Both the position numbers and the translations under genes were made by a program. A DNA stretch of 33,459 nt. Origin: Lysobacterales bacterium (lineage in GTDB: Bacteria; Pseudomonadota; Gammaproteobacteria; Xanthomonadales; Rhodanobacteraceae). Location: the NCBI GenBank assembly GCA_021324945.1, contig JAJPID010000022.1, positions 1 through 33,459 of the forward strand, read 5' to 3'. This document shows positions 7,119-14,296 of this stretch, one piece after another. Under the pieces are notes generated by a model. The model was not told the DNA's origin. It searched no databases and worked only from the letters and a program-made list of their open reading frames with translations. Numbering within the stretch: the first letter of the stretch is position 1; every line of letters starts with the position of its first letter.

Positions 7119-8078
7119 TCAGCCTTGCTGATTCAGCCAATCGTCGTCCGACCCCTCGTTCACCCCTTCGAACAGGAACGTCGAGAGATAGCGCTCGCCA
7201 GTGTCGGGCAGCATGGCCAGCAGCACCGAACCTTGCGGTGCTCTGTCCGCGACTTCCAGCGCGGCGGCGACGGTAGCACCGGAAGAAATGCCACAAAAAA
7301 TGCCTTCTTCCCGAGCCAGGCGCCGCGCGGTGTCCCGCGCCAGCACTTCGTCGACGGGAATGATTTCGTCGGCGATGCTGCGGCTCAACACCTGCGGCAG
7401 GAAATCCGGCGTCCAGCCCTGGATCTTGTGCGGATGCCATTCTTGCCCCGCAAGCAACGACGCGTTGGCAGGTTCGGTCGCGATGACCCTGATGTTCGGC
7501 CGCGCCAGTTTCAGCACCTCGCCTGCGCCGGTGATCGTGCCGCCGGTGCCCCAGCCGCTGACGAAATAATCCAGCCGCTTCCCGGCAAAGTCGCGCAGGA
7601 TTTCCGGTCCGGTGGTTTGGCGGTGATACGCGGGATTGGCTTCGTTCTCGAACTGCCGCGCCAGGAACCAGCCATGTTTCTTTGCCAGCTCTTCGGCCTT
7701 GCGCACCATCCCGCTGCCGCGCTCGGCCGCGGGCGTCAGGATCACCTTCGCGCCGTAGGCGCGCATCAGCTTGCGCCGCTCGATTGAAAACGAATCAGAC
7801 ATCACCGCCACGAATGGATAGCCGCGCGCCGCGCACACCATCGCCAGCGCCACGCCGGTGTTGCCGGAGGTCGCTTCGATCACGGTCTGGCCCGGCTTTA
7901 ACGTGCCGCGCTGTTCGGCATCGAGGATGATCGCGATCGCCAGGCGGTCCTTGACCGAACCGCCGGGATTGAACGATTCCACTTTCGTATACAGCGAAAC
8001 ATGCGCGGGCGCGATGCGGTGCAGTTTGACGATCGGCGTGCCACCGATGGTGTCGACGATGCTCTCGTGCAGGGACAT
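7119..8078 (-). CDS. cysK: Cysteine synthase (O-acetylserine sulfhydrylase)
   Basis: This 319-aa PLP enzyme makes cysteine from O-acetylserine and sulfide. The PLP lysine is Lys43 in NPGGSVKDR. The substrate loop TSGNTG is at 71-76, the phosphate-binding GWGTGGTITG near 175-185, and a GISSGA loop lies near residue 264. SDSFSIERRKLMRAYGA is the family's region after the substrate loop. Length and motifs fit CysK/CysM (about 300-325 aa). CysK is favoured by sequence feel, but CysM cannot be excluded without alignment. The ATG at 8078 follows a good ribosome site (AGGAG, seven bases upstream). The gene lies 25 bases downstream of the cysG remnant and probably shares its promoter near 8480-8510. 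The divergent cysB gene suggests direct control by CysB. Confidence 0.95.
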   Translation of the reverse strand: MSLHESIVDTIGGTPIVKLHRIAPAHVSLYTKVESFNPGGSVKDRLAIAIILDAEQRGTLKPGQTVIEATSGNTGVALAMVCAARGYPFVAVMSDSFSIERRKLMRAYGAKVILTPAAERGSGMVRKAEELAKKHGWFLARQFENEANPAYHRQTTGPEILRDFAGKRLDYFVSGWGTGGTITGAGEVLKLARPNIRVIATEPANASLLAGQEWHPHKIQGWTPDFLPQVLSRSIADEIIPVDEVLARDTARRLAREEGIFCGISSGATVAAALEVADRAPQGSVLLAMLPDTGERYLSTFLFEGVNEGSDDDWLNQQG

Positions 8079-8103
8079 AATGGGCTCCTGTTTCGGATTG
8101 CGA

Positions 8104-8414
8104 TCAGGCGGCGCGCATCGCGTGCGCGACGTGCGAAACGGACCGCGGCGCGGCGCCGAACCAGTGCAGCCGTTCAGCCAGCGCCGCGATCTCGCCGACG
8201 ATCAGCAGCGCCGGCGAACGAATAGCGTACTCCTGTGCGGCCTGCGGCAGTCGCTCGAGGGGGCCGGTGACGACGCGCTGCTGCGCCGAACCGCCGTTTT
8301 CGATGATCGCCAACGGCGTCTGCGGCGCGCCACGACGCCGCCGCCCATCACCAGCACCTGGCGGCCGCGCAGGTCGGCGGACAACAGATATAGTGGCAGG
8401 CGGTTCACATTCAT
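8104..8414 (-). pseudogene. cysG: Siroheme synthase (cysG) remnant with internal deletion and frameshift
   Basis: Two ends of a cysG-type gene survive without the middle. The start at 8414 gives [19 protein letters not shown], then [11 protein letters not shown], the N-terminus and NAD-binding loop of the precorrin-2 dehydrogenase domain. In another frame, ending at the TGA at 8104-8106, is PLAIIENGG, then [13 protein letters not shown] and [14 protein letters not shown], closing HWFGAA. This is the C-terminus of the uroporphyrinogen-III methyltransferase domain. The fusion point lies near 8325-8345. A full CysG is about 460-480 aa; here roughly 30 plus 70 residues remain, out of frame with each other. 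No catalytic core is left, so no activity is expected. It still occupies the promoter-proximal position before cysK. Siroheme for sulfite reductase would have to come from genes elsewhere. Confidence 0.85.
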
Positions 8415-8480
8415 GCGACGATCCTGACTGTGGCAGTGCGCGTACGGAAATAAACATCCCGCGGCCGCTCATGTCCAAAA

Positions 8481-8524
8481 GTTATAAGAACCGATTGGAC
8501 GTCTAAACGTCCATCTGCTAATCT
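8481..8524. promoter_or_regulatory. Divergent cys promoter region with a perfect 7-bp palindrome
   Basis: TGGACGT (8496-8502), CTAA, ACGTCCA (8507-8513) is a perfect inverted repeat. Toward cysB, TTGGAC (8495-8500) and TAATCT (8519-8524) are separated by 18 bp and make a plausible -35/-10, with the palindrome filling the spacer. Toward the cysG remnant and cysK, TATAAC on the minus strand (8486-8481) is a plausible -10 with no good -35, which fits an activator-dependent promoter. The palindrome can also be read as two adjacent octamers, GGACGTCT and AAACGTCC. The bound regulator is unknown: CysB is the contextual candidate, and the octamers look somewhat like methionine boxes. The promoter calls are by eye. 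Confidence 0.55.
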
Positions 8525-8553
8525 GCCCCGCAAGCAATCAGGCGAAGTTTTAA

Positions 8554-8697
8554 ATGTCGTTGCAACGTCGTCCCATGTGTTGGCGCACCTACGCGATGAA
8601 ACGCGCGAAATACGCGCGTTATCCCGTTTGCCGCCCACACGACCTGGACGACTCCAATGACCCTCACGCAGCTTCGCTATCTCGTTGCCATCGCTGA
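8554..8697 (+). other. Possible upstream ORF and hairpin in the cysB leader
   Basis: An ATG at 8554 opens a 47-codon frame that overlaps the first 41 bases of cysB in another frame. Its peptide has three Cys codons (in PMCWRT, PVCRPH and SRCHR). Inside it lies a perfect 8-bp stem with a 5-nt loop: AACGCGCG at 8600-8607 and CGCGCGTT at 8613-8620. There is no Shine-Dalgarno before the ATG, so translation is doubtful. The hairpin lies in the presumed untranslated leader of cysB and could affect its expression. This is a structural observation, not a gene call. Confidence 0.3.
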
Positions 8698-9718
8698 CTC
8701 CGGCCTCAACATCACCCTAGCCGCCGGTCGCGTGCACGCCACGCAACCGGGACTCTCCAAGCAGATCAAGCGGCTCGAGGAAGAACTCGGCTTTCTGCTG
8801 TTCGCGCGGCGCGGACGCAGCCTGCAAGCGCTCACCGCCGCGGGCGCGCAGGTGCTGGGCTACGCACGGCGAGTGTTGAACGAAGCGGGCAACATCCGAA
8901 CGCTGGCGGCCAACCAACGCGGCGACCGCCGCGGCCGCCTGACCGTGGTGACCACGCATACGCAGGCGCGGCACGTACTGCCGCACGCGATCGCGGCGAT
9001 CAAGCGCGAATTTCCGGAAGTGACGGTGCACCTGCATCCGGCTGACGAAGGCGACATCTTGCCGCAGCTCGCGGGCGGCGATGCCGATGTCGCGATCATC
9101 AGCAGCAGCGGCGCGGTACCGGAAGGCGGCATTGTGGTGCCGCTGTTCCGCTGGAGCCGTGTGGTGCTGGCGCCGCGCGCGCATCAGCTGGCGCTGAAAA
9201 AAAGCGCGCCCAGCATGCGCGAGCTGTCTGTACACCCGCTGGTGAGCTATGCCTCCTCACAACGACCGGGTTCCTCGCTGCGCCGCGCGTTCGCGCAAGC
9301 GGGACTGGATTTGCGGCTAGCGATGACCGCGATCGACGCGGATCTGATCAAGACCTACGTGCGCGAAGGCGTCGGTATCGGCGTGCTGGCCGAGATGGCG
9401 GTGAACGGCGAGGACAGTGATTTGCGCGCGCTGCCCGCGCCGGACGCGCTGCCCGAATGCATTACCTGGGCGGTGCTGCCGCGCGAACGCGTGCTGCGCG
9501 ACTATGCGCTGGCGCTGGTGCACGCGCTGGCGCCGCAACTGGATCGGCACGATCTGCGCCGCGCGGTCAGCGGCAACGCGCAACCGCAATGGCCAAATCC
9601 ACCGCACTGGTCGAACATGCAGCGCTTGCGACCTGCCTCGCAGGCAGATCGCGCTGCATGTGAGGGTGAGACAAGGATGCCGATCGGCAAATCCGCCATG
9701 GAGGGCTGCTTGGTGTAA
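8657..9718 (+). CDS. cysB: CysB-type LysR-family transcriptional regulator
   Basis: This 353-aa protein has an N-terminal winged helix (MTLTQLRYLVAIADSGLNIT, recognition helix near VHATQPGLSKQIKRLEEEL). The periplasmic-binding-like effector domain follows. The segment VVTTHTQARHVLP (about 96-108) and the later GVGIGVLAEMAV are signatures of the CysB/Cbl branch, which senses sulfate, O-acetylserine or N-acetylserine and activates cysteine biosynthesis genes. Family members are about 320-325 aa. Here about 30 extra residues at the C-terminus (from about WPNPPHWSNM) are unlike CysB and overlie a stem-loop (9616-9660), so the natural stop seems lost and the frame runs on to 9718. It is divergent from cysK and the cysG remnant, sharing their promoter region, so autoregulation and control of cysK are likely. 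Confidence 0.93.
   Translation: MTLTQLRYLVAIADSGLNITLAAGRVHATQPGLSKQIKRLEEELGFLLFARRGRSLQALTAAGAQVLGYARRVLNEAGNIRTLAANQRGDRRGRLTVVTTHTQARHVLPHAIAAIKREFPEVTVHLHPADEGDILPQLAGGDADVAIISSSGAVPEGGIVVPLFRWSRVVLAPRAHQLALKKSAPSMRELSVHPLVSYASSQRPGSSLRRAFAQAGLDLRLAMTAIDADLIKTYVREGVGIGVLAEMAVNGEDSDLRALPAPDALPECITWAVLPRERVLRDYALALVHALAPQLDRHDLRRAVSGNAQPQWPNPPHWSNMQRLRPASQADRAACEGETRMPIGKSAMEGCLV
9616..9660. repeat. Long stem-loop in the 3' end of cysB
   Basis: A perfect 10-bp inverted repeat, CATGCAGCGC (9616-9625) with GCGCTGCATG (9651-9660), encloses an inner hairpin CTGCC (9633-9637) / GGCAG (9643-9647). It is read through by the extended C-terminus of CysB. There is no T-tract after it on either strand, so it is not a typical intrinsic terminator. 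It may be a small palindromic repeat that displaced the original cysB stop. Confidence 0.6.
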
Positions 9719-9723
9719 GCAGC
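9705..9723. repeat. Hairpin at the junction of convergent cysB and pheA
   Basis: GCTGCTT (9705-9711) and AAGCAGC (9717-9723) form a 7-bp stem with a 5-nt loop. The stem is weakly extendable by TGGA / TCCA on the outside. It covers the cysB stop codon and lies 15 bases before the pheA stop on the other strand. A weak bidirectional terminator is possible, but no T-run follows. Confidence 0.4.
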
Positions 9724-9738
9724 ATCCAAGTGTTTGGA

Positions 9739-10881
9739 TTACAGCACCGCCACCGGATACGACCCCAGCACCCTCACCTGCGTAGCGAAATCGCCCAACT
9801 CCGCCAACGCGTCGGACAGCGGCGCTTCCTCGACGTGCCCGCCGACGTCGATGAAGAACGCGTACTGCCACAGGCCGGTGTGCGCGGGCCGCGACTCGAT
9901 GCGGTTCATGCTGATGCCACGTCGCGCCAGCGGCTCCAGCACGCGGTACAGCGCGCCGGGTTGATCGTGCACGAACACCAGCAGCGAGGTGCGATCGTGT
10001 CCCGACGGCGGAAAGAGCGCGCGGCCCAGCACCAGAAAACGCGTGGTGTTGTCGGGGCGATCCTCAATCGGTCCCGCGACGATCTTCAAGCCATATACGT
10101 GTGCGGCGCTCTCGCCGGCGATCGCCGCCGCATCGTCCGCGTTGCGCGCGCGGCGCGCGGCCTCCGCGTTGCTAGCCAGCGCCTGCAATTCCGCTTTCGG
10201 CAGATGCTGGCGCAGCCAGCCGCGGCACTGCGCCAGCGACTGCGCGTGTGAATACACGCGCTCGATGTCATCGACGCGGCCGCTGCGCGACAGTAGATAT
10301 TGATGCACGTGCAGCTCCACTTCGCCGCAGATCTTCAACGGCGACGACAGGAACATGTCGAGCGTGGACTGGATCGTGCCCTGCCCCGAATTCTCCACAG
10401 GCACCACGCCGAAATCGGCGTGACCCGCGGCCACTTCATCGAACACTTCCTCGATGCTGGTGAGCGGATAACCTTTCGCCGAATGACCGAAGTGCTTCAG
10501 CATGGCCTGCTGCGAGAACGTGCCCTCGGGACCGAGATAGCCGACCTTCAGCGGTTCCTGCTGCGCGAGGCAAGCCGACATGATTTCCCGGAACAGCCGC
10601 ACCAGCATTTCGTCCGCGAGCGGGCCATCGTTGCGGTCCACCACGCGCCGCAGCACCTGCGCCTCGCGCTCGGGGCGGTAGTAATCCACCGCCGCGGCGA
10701 GTTTGCCCTTGGCCTTGCCGACCTGCCGCGCCCACTTCGCACGCTCGGCGATCAGCGCCTGGATCTGCCGGTCGATGCCGTCGATCTGCGCGCGCACCTC
10801 GGCCAGATCAGGCTTGCCGCAGCTCATAGTCTTCGCGTTCGGCATTTTCTCCGGCGCGCCGCTGCCTTTTCTTTTAGCCAT
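9739..10881 (-). CDS. pheA: Bifunctional chorismate mutase / prephenate dehydratase (P-protein)
   Basis: This 380-aa enzyme converts chorismate to prephenate and then to phenylpyruvate, the committed steps to phenylalanine. An AroQ-type chorismate mutase domain (about 24-110, starting DLAEVRAQIDGIDRQIQAL) is followed by the dehydratase domain (about 111-290). The latter has GYLGPEGTFSQQA (114-126), VPVENSGQGTI (160-170) and the catalytic NTTRF (278-282). A C-terminal ACT domain (about 298-375) holds GALYRVL and the ESRP motif (329-332) that binds phenylalanine for feedback inhibition. About 20 extra basic residues precede the mutase domain. The ATG at 10881 follows a strong site (AAAGGA, seven bases upstream). 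It is convergent with cysB and separate from serC and aroA, its common partners. Confidence 0.97.
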   Translation of the reverse strand: MAKRKGSGAPEKMPNAKTMSCGKPDLAEVRAQIDGIDRQIQALIAERAKWARQVGKAKGKLAAAVDYYRPEREAQVLRRVVDRNDGPLADEMLVRLFREIMSACLAQQEPLKVGYLGPEGTFSQQAMLKHFGHSAKGYPLTSIEEVFDEVAAGHADFGVVPVENSGQGTIQSTLDMFLSSPLKICGEVELHVHQYLLSRSGRVDDIERVYSHAQSLAQCRGWLRQHLPKAELQALASNAEAARRARNADDAAAIAGESAAHVYGLKIVAGPIEDRPDNTTRFLVLGRALFPPSGHDRTSLLVFVHDQPGALYRVLEPLARRGISMNRIESRPAHTGLWQYAFFIDVGGHVEEAPLSDALAELGDFATQVRVLGSYPVAVL

Positions 10882-10965
10882 CTAGACGTCCTTTCATCAG
10901 AACGTCGAGCTTGACGGGTTTCGCTCTGCGGCACAAGCGATCAGCCGTTCGCGGCCTGCGGAGAG

Positions 10966-11026
10966 GCATCGTCGCAGTGCAAAGTGGCGGTATGGACTTA
11001 TGCCAGCCGAGGCATCACTGCGATGC
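10966..11026. repeat. Imperfect inverted repeat between pheA and the aminotransferase gene
   Basis: GCATCG (10966-10971) plus CGCAGTG (10973-10979) face CACTGCG (11016-11022) and CGATGC (11021-11026) across a 36-nt spacer. The spacer contains a smaller GGC / GCC stem. The element lies 35 bases downstream of the aminotransferase stop on the minus strand, so it could act as a transcript-end structure, but no T-tract follows. It may equally be a degenerate repeat. Confidence 0.35.
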
Positions 11027-11060
11027 GTGATGAGGGTGCGTCCGACACGCAAATACCGCG

Positions 11061-12452
11061 TCAAGCGATCCGTGCTAGTTCCACCGCCACTTCTTTCGCC
11101 GCGGTGAGCGTCTGCGTGATGTCGTCGCGCGTGTGCGCGGTCGAGACGAACAAGTTTTCATAAGCACCAGGATGGAACAGGATGCCGCGCGCCAACATGC
11201 CTTCCCACCATTTGCGGAACATCTGCTGATCCGCGTGGCGCTCGGCGTCGCGGTAGTTGTGGATTGCTTCCTTCGCAAACCACACCTGCATCAGCGGACC
11301 AATGCCGGCAACATGGGCCGGCAATCCCGCTTCGCGCAGGATCCGTTCAAGCCCGAAGCGCAATTCGTCGGAAATTGCGTCGAGCTTTTCGTACAGGCCC
11401 GGTGTCGCCAATTCATCGAGCGCCGCATTGGCCGCGGCGATGGCGATGCCGTTGGCCGCATAAGTGCCGGCCATTGAGACGGTGCCGTTGGCGACCAGCG
11501 CCATGATGTCGGCGCGGCCACCCATCGCCGCGACGGGAAAACCGCCGCCGATTCCCTTCGCGAACACTGAAAGGTCGGGCCGGATGCCGAGGCGGCCTTG
11601 CGCGCCACTCAACCCGAGACGGAAGCCGGTGATCACTTCGTCGAAGATCAGCACTACGCCGCGTTTCTGCGTGATCTCGCGCATCGCTTCGAGGTAACCG
11701 GGCTTCGGCAGGATGCAACCGGTGTTGCACATCACCGGTTCGGTGAGCACTGCGGCGATGGCATCGCCTTCGCGTTCGATCGCGTCGGCCAGCGCGTCGG
11801 CATCGTTCCACGGCAGGATGATCAGATTTTCCTCCACGCCGCGCGGCAAACCTGGCCCCTGCGGCACCGGGACCGGATGCGCGTCTGGACCGGCCTTGGC
11901 GATGTCCGGATGTTTGCTCCAATACACCTGATCCGAAAAGCCGTGATACATCCCTTCGAAACGGATGATTTTCGGCCGACCGGTGAAGGCGCGCGCCAGA
12001 CGCGTCGCATACAGCACCGCCTCGGTGCCGGTATTGCACAGGCGCACCTGCTCTACGCTCGGCACGGCGTCGACGATCTTCTGTGCGAGGCGCGCCTCGT
12101 CTTCCGTCGGCAACGCGAAGATGGTGCCCCGCTGCTGGATGAAATCGACCACCGCCTGCGTCACGCGCGGTGGGCGATGCCCGAGCAGCATCGGTCCCAA
12201 GCCCAGGAGATAATCGACGTATTCGTTGCCGTCGACATCGTGCAAACGCGAGCCCTCGCCGCCCGCAACGAACAGCGGATAGGGCGTCCAGCCCGACCAA
12301 GTCGCACGCGCGGTGCTGTTGACGCCGCCGGGAATCAGTCGGCATGCGGCTTCGAACAGGGCAGCGCTGCGCGCGGTGCCGTGTCCGGCGACCGGTTGCG
12401 CCTGCGGCGCGCGGGCTTCGGCCGAATCGGCCGGGCGGATCAATGCATTCAT
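11061..12452 (-). CDS. Class III aminotransferase, glutamate-1-semialdehyde aminomutase-like
   Basis: This 463-aa PLP enzyme has a GSAM-like body: RLIPGGVNSTAR (38-49), DVDGNEYVDYLLGLGPML (72-89), CNTGTEAV (139-146), IFDEVITGF (269-277) and the PLP lysine in SVFAKGIGGGFPVAAMGG (Lys299). HemL is normally about 425 residues; here about 35 additional residues precede the fold. A true HemL would normally read more like GKIIGGGMPVGA in the lysine region. I therefore call it HemL-like rather than hemL. Such proteins transaminate or move amino groups within small molecules, and the substrate cannot be told from sequence. It lies 22 bases downstream of a HAD phosphatase gene on the same strand and probably forms a two-gene unit with it. 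The start at 12452 avoids overlap with that gene. Confidence 0.85.
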   Translation of the reverse strand: MNALIRPADSAEARAPQAQPVAGHGTARSAALFEAACRLIPGGVNSTARATWSGWTPYPLFVAGGEGSRLHDVDGNEYVDYLLGLGPMLLGHRPPRVTQAVVDFIQQRGTIFALPTEDEARLAQKIVDAVPSVEQVRLCNTGTEAVLYATRLARAFTGRPKIIRFEGMYHGFSDQVYWSKHPDIAKAGPDAHPVPVPQGPGLPRGVEENLIILPWNDADALADAIEREGDAIAAVLTEPVMCNTGCILPKPGYLEAMREITQKRGVVLIFDEVITGFRLGLSGAQGRLGIRPDLSVFAKGIGGGFPVAAMGGRADIMALVANGTVSMAGTYAANGIAIAAANAALDELATPGLYEKLDAISDELRFGLERILREAGLPAHVAGIGPLMQVWFAKEAIHNYRDAERHADQQMFRKWWEGMLARGILFHPGAYENLFVSTAHTRDDITQTLTAAKEVAVELARIA

Positions 12453-12474
12453 CGCGTCTGGTGGTTCGGACAAA

Positions 12475-13176
12475 TCAGGAAGAGATACGCTCGGCCGCGA
12501 GCGTGCGCCGCGGCGTATGCAGCTTGCCGGCGAGCAGCGCGGGCAGCAGGCCGATGGCATCGGCGAAGCCGACGATCGACACGTGCGGGATGTCGGCGTG
12601 ACGGCAATGTTCGATCAGTCGATGTTTGGCGAAAACGAAATCCGCTTCGGTCGCCGCGCAGAAATCCGAAGCGCCGTCGCCGATCAGCAGCACGCGCCGG
12701 TGCTTGTTGTGCGCGCGCACGGCGCTCGAGCATTTGCAGTGGCCGCTGTTGACGCGGCAATGCGCATCGGCGAACGGCGTCTCCAGCTTCCACGAGCGCG
12801 GGCCGGTCTGCACCAGATGATTAGCCTGCACCGGCAGATGCTCAAGACCATAGCGGCGCAGGATCGATTTGATCGCGTAATCGAGTCCGTCGCTGATCAC
12901 CCGCAAGGTGACGCCAGCGGCGTTGACCGCGTCGACGAAAGCTGGAAAGGCCGGGTCGATGCGCAGACCGGCGAGTTGCGTGTCGATCTCCTCGCGCGAG
13001 GCGTTCAGCAGCGCGACCTGGCCGGCCATGCACTCGGCCGAACCGATGCGGCCTTCGCGCCAGTCGCGTTCAAGCTTCAGCCAGTCGGGATGCGCGTAGC
13101 GCTCCAACAGGGCGTCGGTGGCGTCTTCGATGGCGATGGTGCCGTCGAAGTCGCAGAGGATGTTCCAATGGGCCAC
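12475..13176 (-). CDS. HAD-IB family phosphatase (MtnX/SerB-like)
   Basis: This protein of about 233 aa has the HAD motifs in order. CDFDGTIA (8-15) holds the nucleophile Asp9 and acid Asp11, ISDGLD (94-99) gives motif II, and LLIGDGASDF (163-172) gives motif IV. The helical cap between motifs I and II (about 16-80) fits the HAD-IB, C1-cap group that includes phosphoserine phosphatase and MtnX. It probably hydrolyses a small phosphorylated metabolite. A Cys-containing stretch HCRVNSGHCKCSS (139-151) is unusual and could bind metal. The GTG start at 13176 places the nucleophile at the usual distance from the N-terminus; an ATG at 13266 would add about 30 unrelated residues. No methionine-salvage enzymes are nearby, so the MtnX reaction itself is not supported. 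Confidence 0.85.
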   Translation of the reverse strand: MAHWNILCDFDGTIAIEDATDALLERYAHPDWLKLERDWREGRIGSAECMAGQVALLNASREEIDTQLAGLRIDPAFPAFVDAVNAAGVTLRVISDGLDYAIKSILRRYGLEHLPVQANHLVQTGPRSWKLETPFADAHCRVNSGHCKCSSAVRAHNKHRRVLLIGDGASDFCAATEADFVFAKHRLIEHCRHADIPHVSIVGFADAIGLLPALLAGKLHTPRRTLAAERISS

Positions 13177-13387
13177 GGCGAGGTCCCGGGAGGGAAACGT
13201 TGCGAAGTGTAGCGGGGCCAGGCTTTCGGGATGCTTACGAGACCCCGCACAGCCGAGAGGGTTCAATGAAGAACCGTCGGCGAAGCTCCCGACCCATGCC
13301 GATAGCCCAAGGCGACCTTCAGCATGGAAATCTCGCTACGTCGGTCCTTGCCATCATGGAGGGTGTCCGGCTTGCCGCTTTGGGTGT

Positions 13388-14296
13388 TCAGCGCGGAAAG
13401 CGCACCAGCACCCGTTCTCCGATGCGCAATTCGGGTTGGCCGAGCGCCGGCTCCAGCCGCAGCACGCAATCCACCTCGCGCGAGGCTGCGCGCGCCAGCG
13501 GGTCGTCGCTCAAGCTGGCCGGCCCGAGCACTTCGCCGACACGCAACACCTTCGCCGTATACGCCGGCCCCTGGCCGGTCTCGCGCACCACTTGCGCGTC
13601 CATGCCGGCGCGAATCTTGTCCGCGTCGTCCGCATCCACTTCCGCGCGCACGATGCGTGGGCGATCGGGCAGGATTTCGAACAGCGGCGCGGAGGATTGC
13701 GCGGAAACGTTCTGTCCCACCTGCGCATCGCGCTGAACCACGGTGCCCGCGGCCGGCGCGTGGACGCTGCGCGCCTCCACTTCGAATTGCGCCTGCGCCA
13801 CGCGCTGCTGCGCCAGATCCACTGCGGCTTTCGCGGCATCGCGTTGCGCCTTCAACGATGCGACCTCGTTGCGCGCTTCGTCGGCGGCATCGCCGCTGGC
13901 TGCGCCGGCTTGCGCCGCTTGCGCCAGACGCGGCGCGCGCCGTTGCGCTTCGCGCAGTTTCACGTCGAGTTCTGCCAGTTGCGCGCGGGCCTGCTCGGCC
14001 TGCGCCTTCATGCCGGCCAGTTCGAGCTGCGCTCCGCGCGCATCCAGTTGCGCCAAGACCTGTCCCGCTTTCACCTGATCGCCTTCCTGCGCGTCAACCG
14101 CGCTCAGCACGCCGTCTCGCTGCGCGATCACGCGTACCAATCCGCCCTCCACGTCCACGCGGCCGCGAGCGATCGCGAGGTATGGCGATTGCGCGGCATT
14201 GCTCACAGCACCGTTCGCGGACGGCGGTTGATTGCCCGAGCACGCGGTCAGCGCGAACAGCAGAGCCGCGAGACAGGATGAGGCGAGCGTTTTCAC
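13388..14296 (-). CDS. Periplasmic adaptor (HlyD/DevB-like membrane fusion protein)
   Basis: This 302-aa adaptor probably begins with a lipoprotein or short signal sequence (LASSCLAALLFALTACSG, lipobox LTAC, Cys about 18). A lipoyl-type half-motif follows (VIAQRDGVLSAVDAQEGDQV, about 53-72), then a long Ala/Gln/Arg-rich coiled-coil hairpin of about 100 residues. The second half-motif (VHAPAAGTVVQRDAQVGQNV) and a beta-barrel end complete it. This is the order in MacA/DevB adaptors, which join an inner-membrane ABC pump to an outer-membrane channel. The GTG at 14296 overlaps the ATPase stop (GTGA), so the two are translationally coupled. It is the last gene of a four-gene minus-strand operon. 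The substrate is unknown. Confidence 0.9.
   Translation of the reverse strand: MKTLASSCLAALLFALTACSGNQPPSANGAVSNAAQSPYLAIARGRVDVEGGLVRVIAQRDGVLSAVDAQEGDQVKAGQVLAQLDARGAQLELAGMKAQAEQARAQLAELDVKLREAQRRAPRLAQAAQAGAASGDAADEARNEVASLKAQRDAAKAAVDLAQQRVAQAQFEVEARSVHAPAAGTVVQRDAQVGQNVSAQSSAPLFEILPDRPRIVRAEVDADDADKIRAGMDAQVVRETGQGPAYTAKVLRVGEVLGPASLSDDPLARAASREVDCVLRLEPALGQPELRIGERVLVRFPR

Noticed and set aside
7033-7440. N-terminal extension of the exported hypothetical protein
   Set aside because: It runs through cysK in another frame, is Arg-rich and would bury the signal peptide.
8496-8513. Reading the cys palindrome as a MetJ methionine box
   Set aside because: One octamer matches 7 of 8 bases and the other 6 of 8, but MetJ is not known from this group, so no regulator is named.
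9705-9723. Intrinsic terminator between cysB and pheA
   Set aside because: A stem is present but no T-tract follows on either strand.
11061-12452. Naming the aminotransferase hemL
   Set aside because: The extra N-terminus and a lysine region unlike true HemL make the aminomutase reaction uncertain.
13177-13387. Possible short gene between the HAD phosphatase and adaptor genes
   Set aside because: Short frames exist (for example a 20-codon one near 13325) but none has a ribosome site or recognisable sequence.
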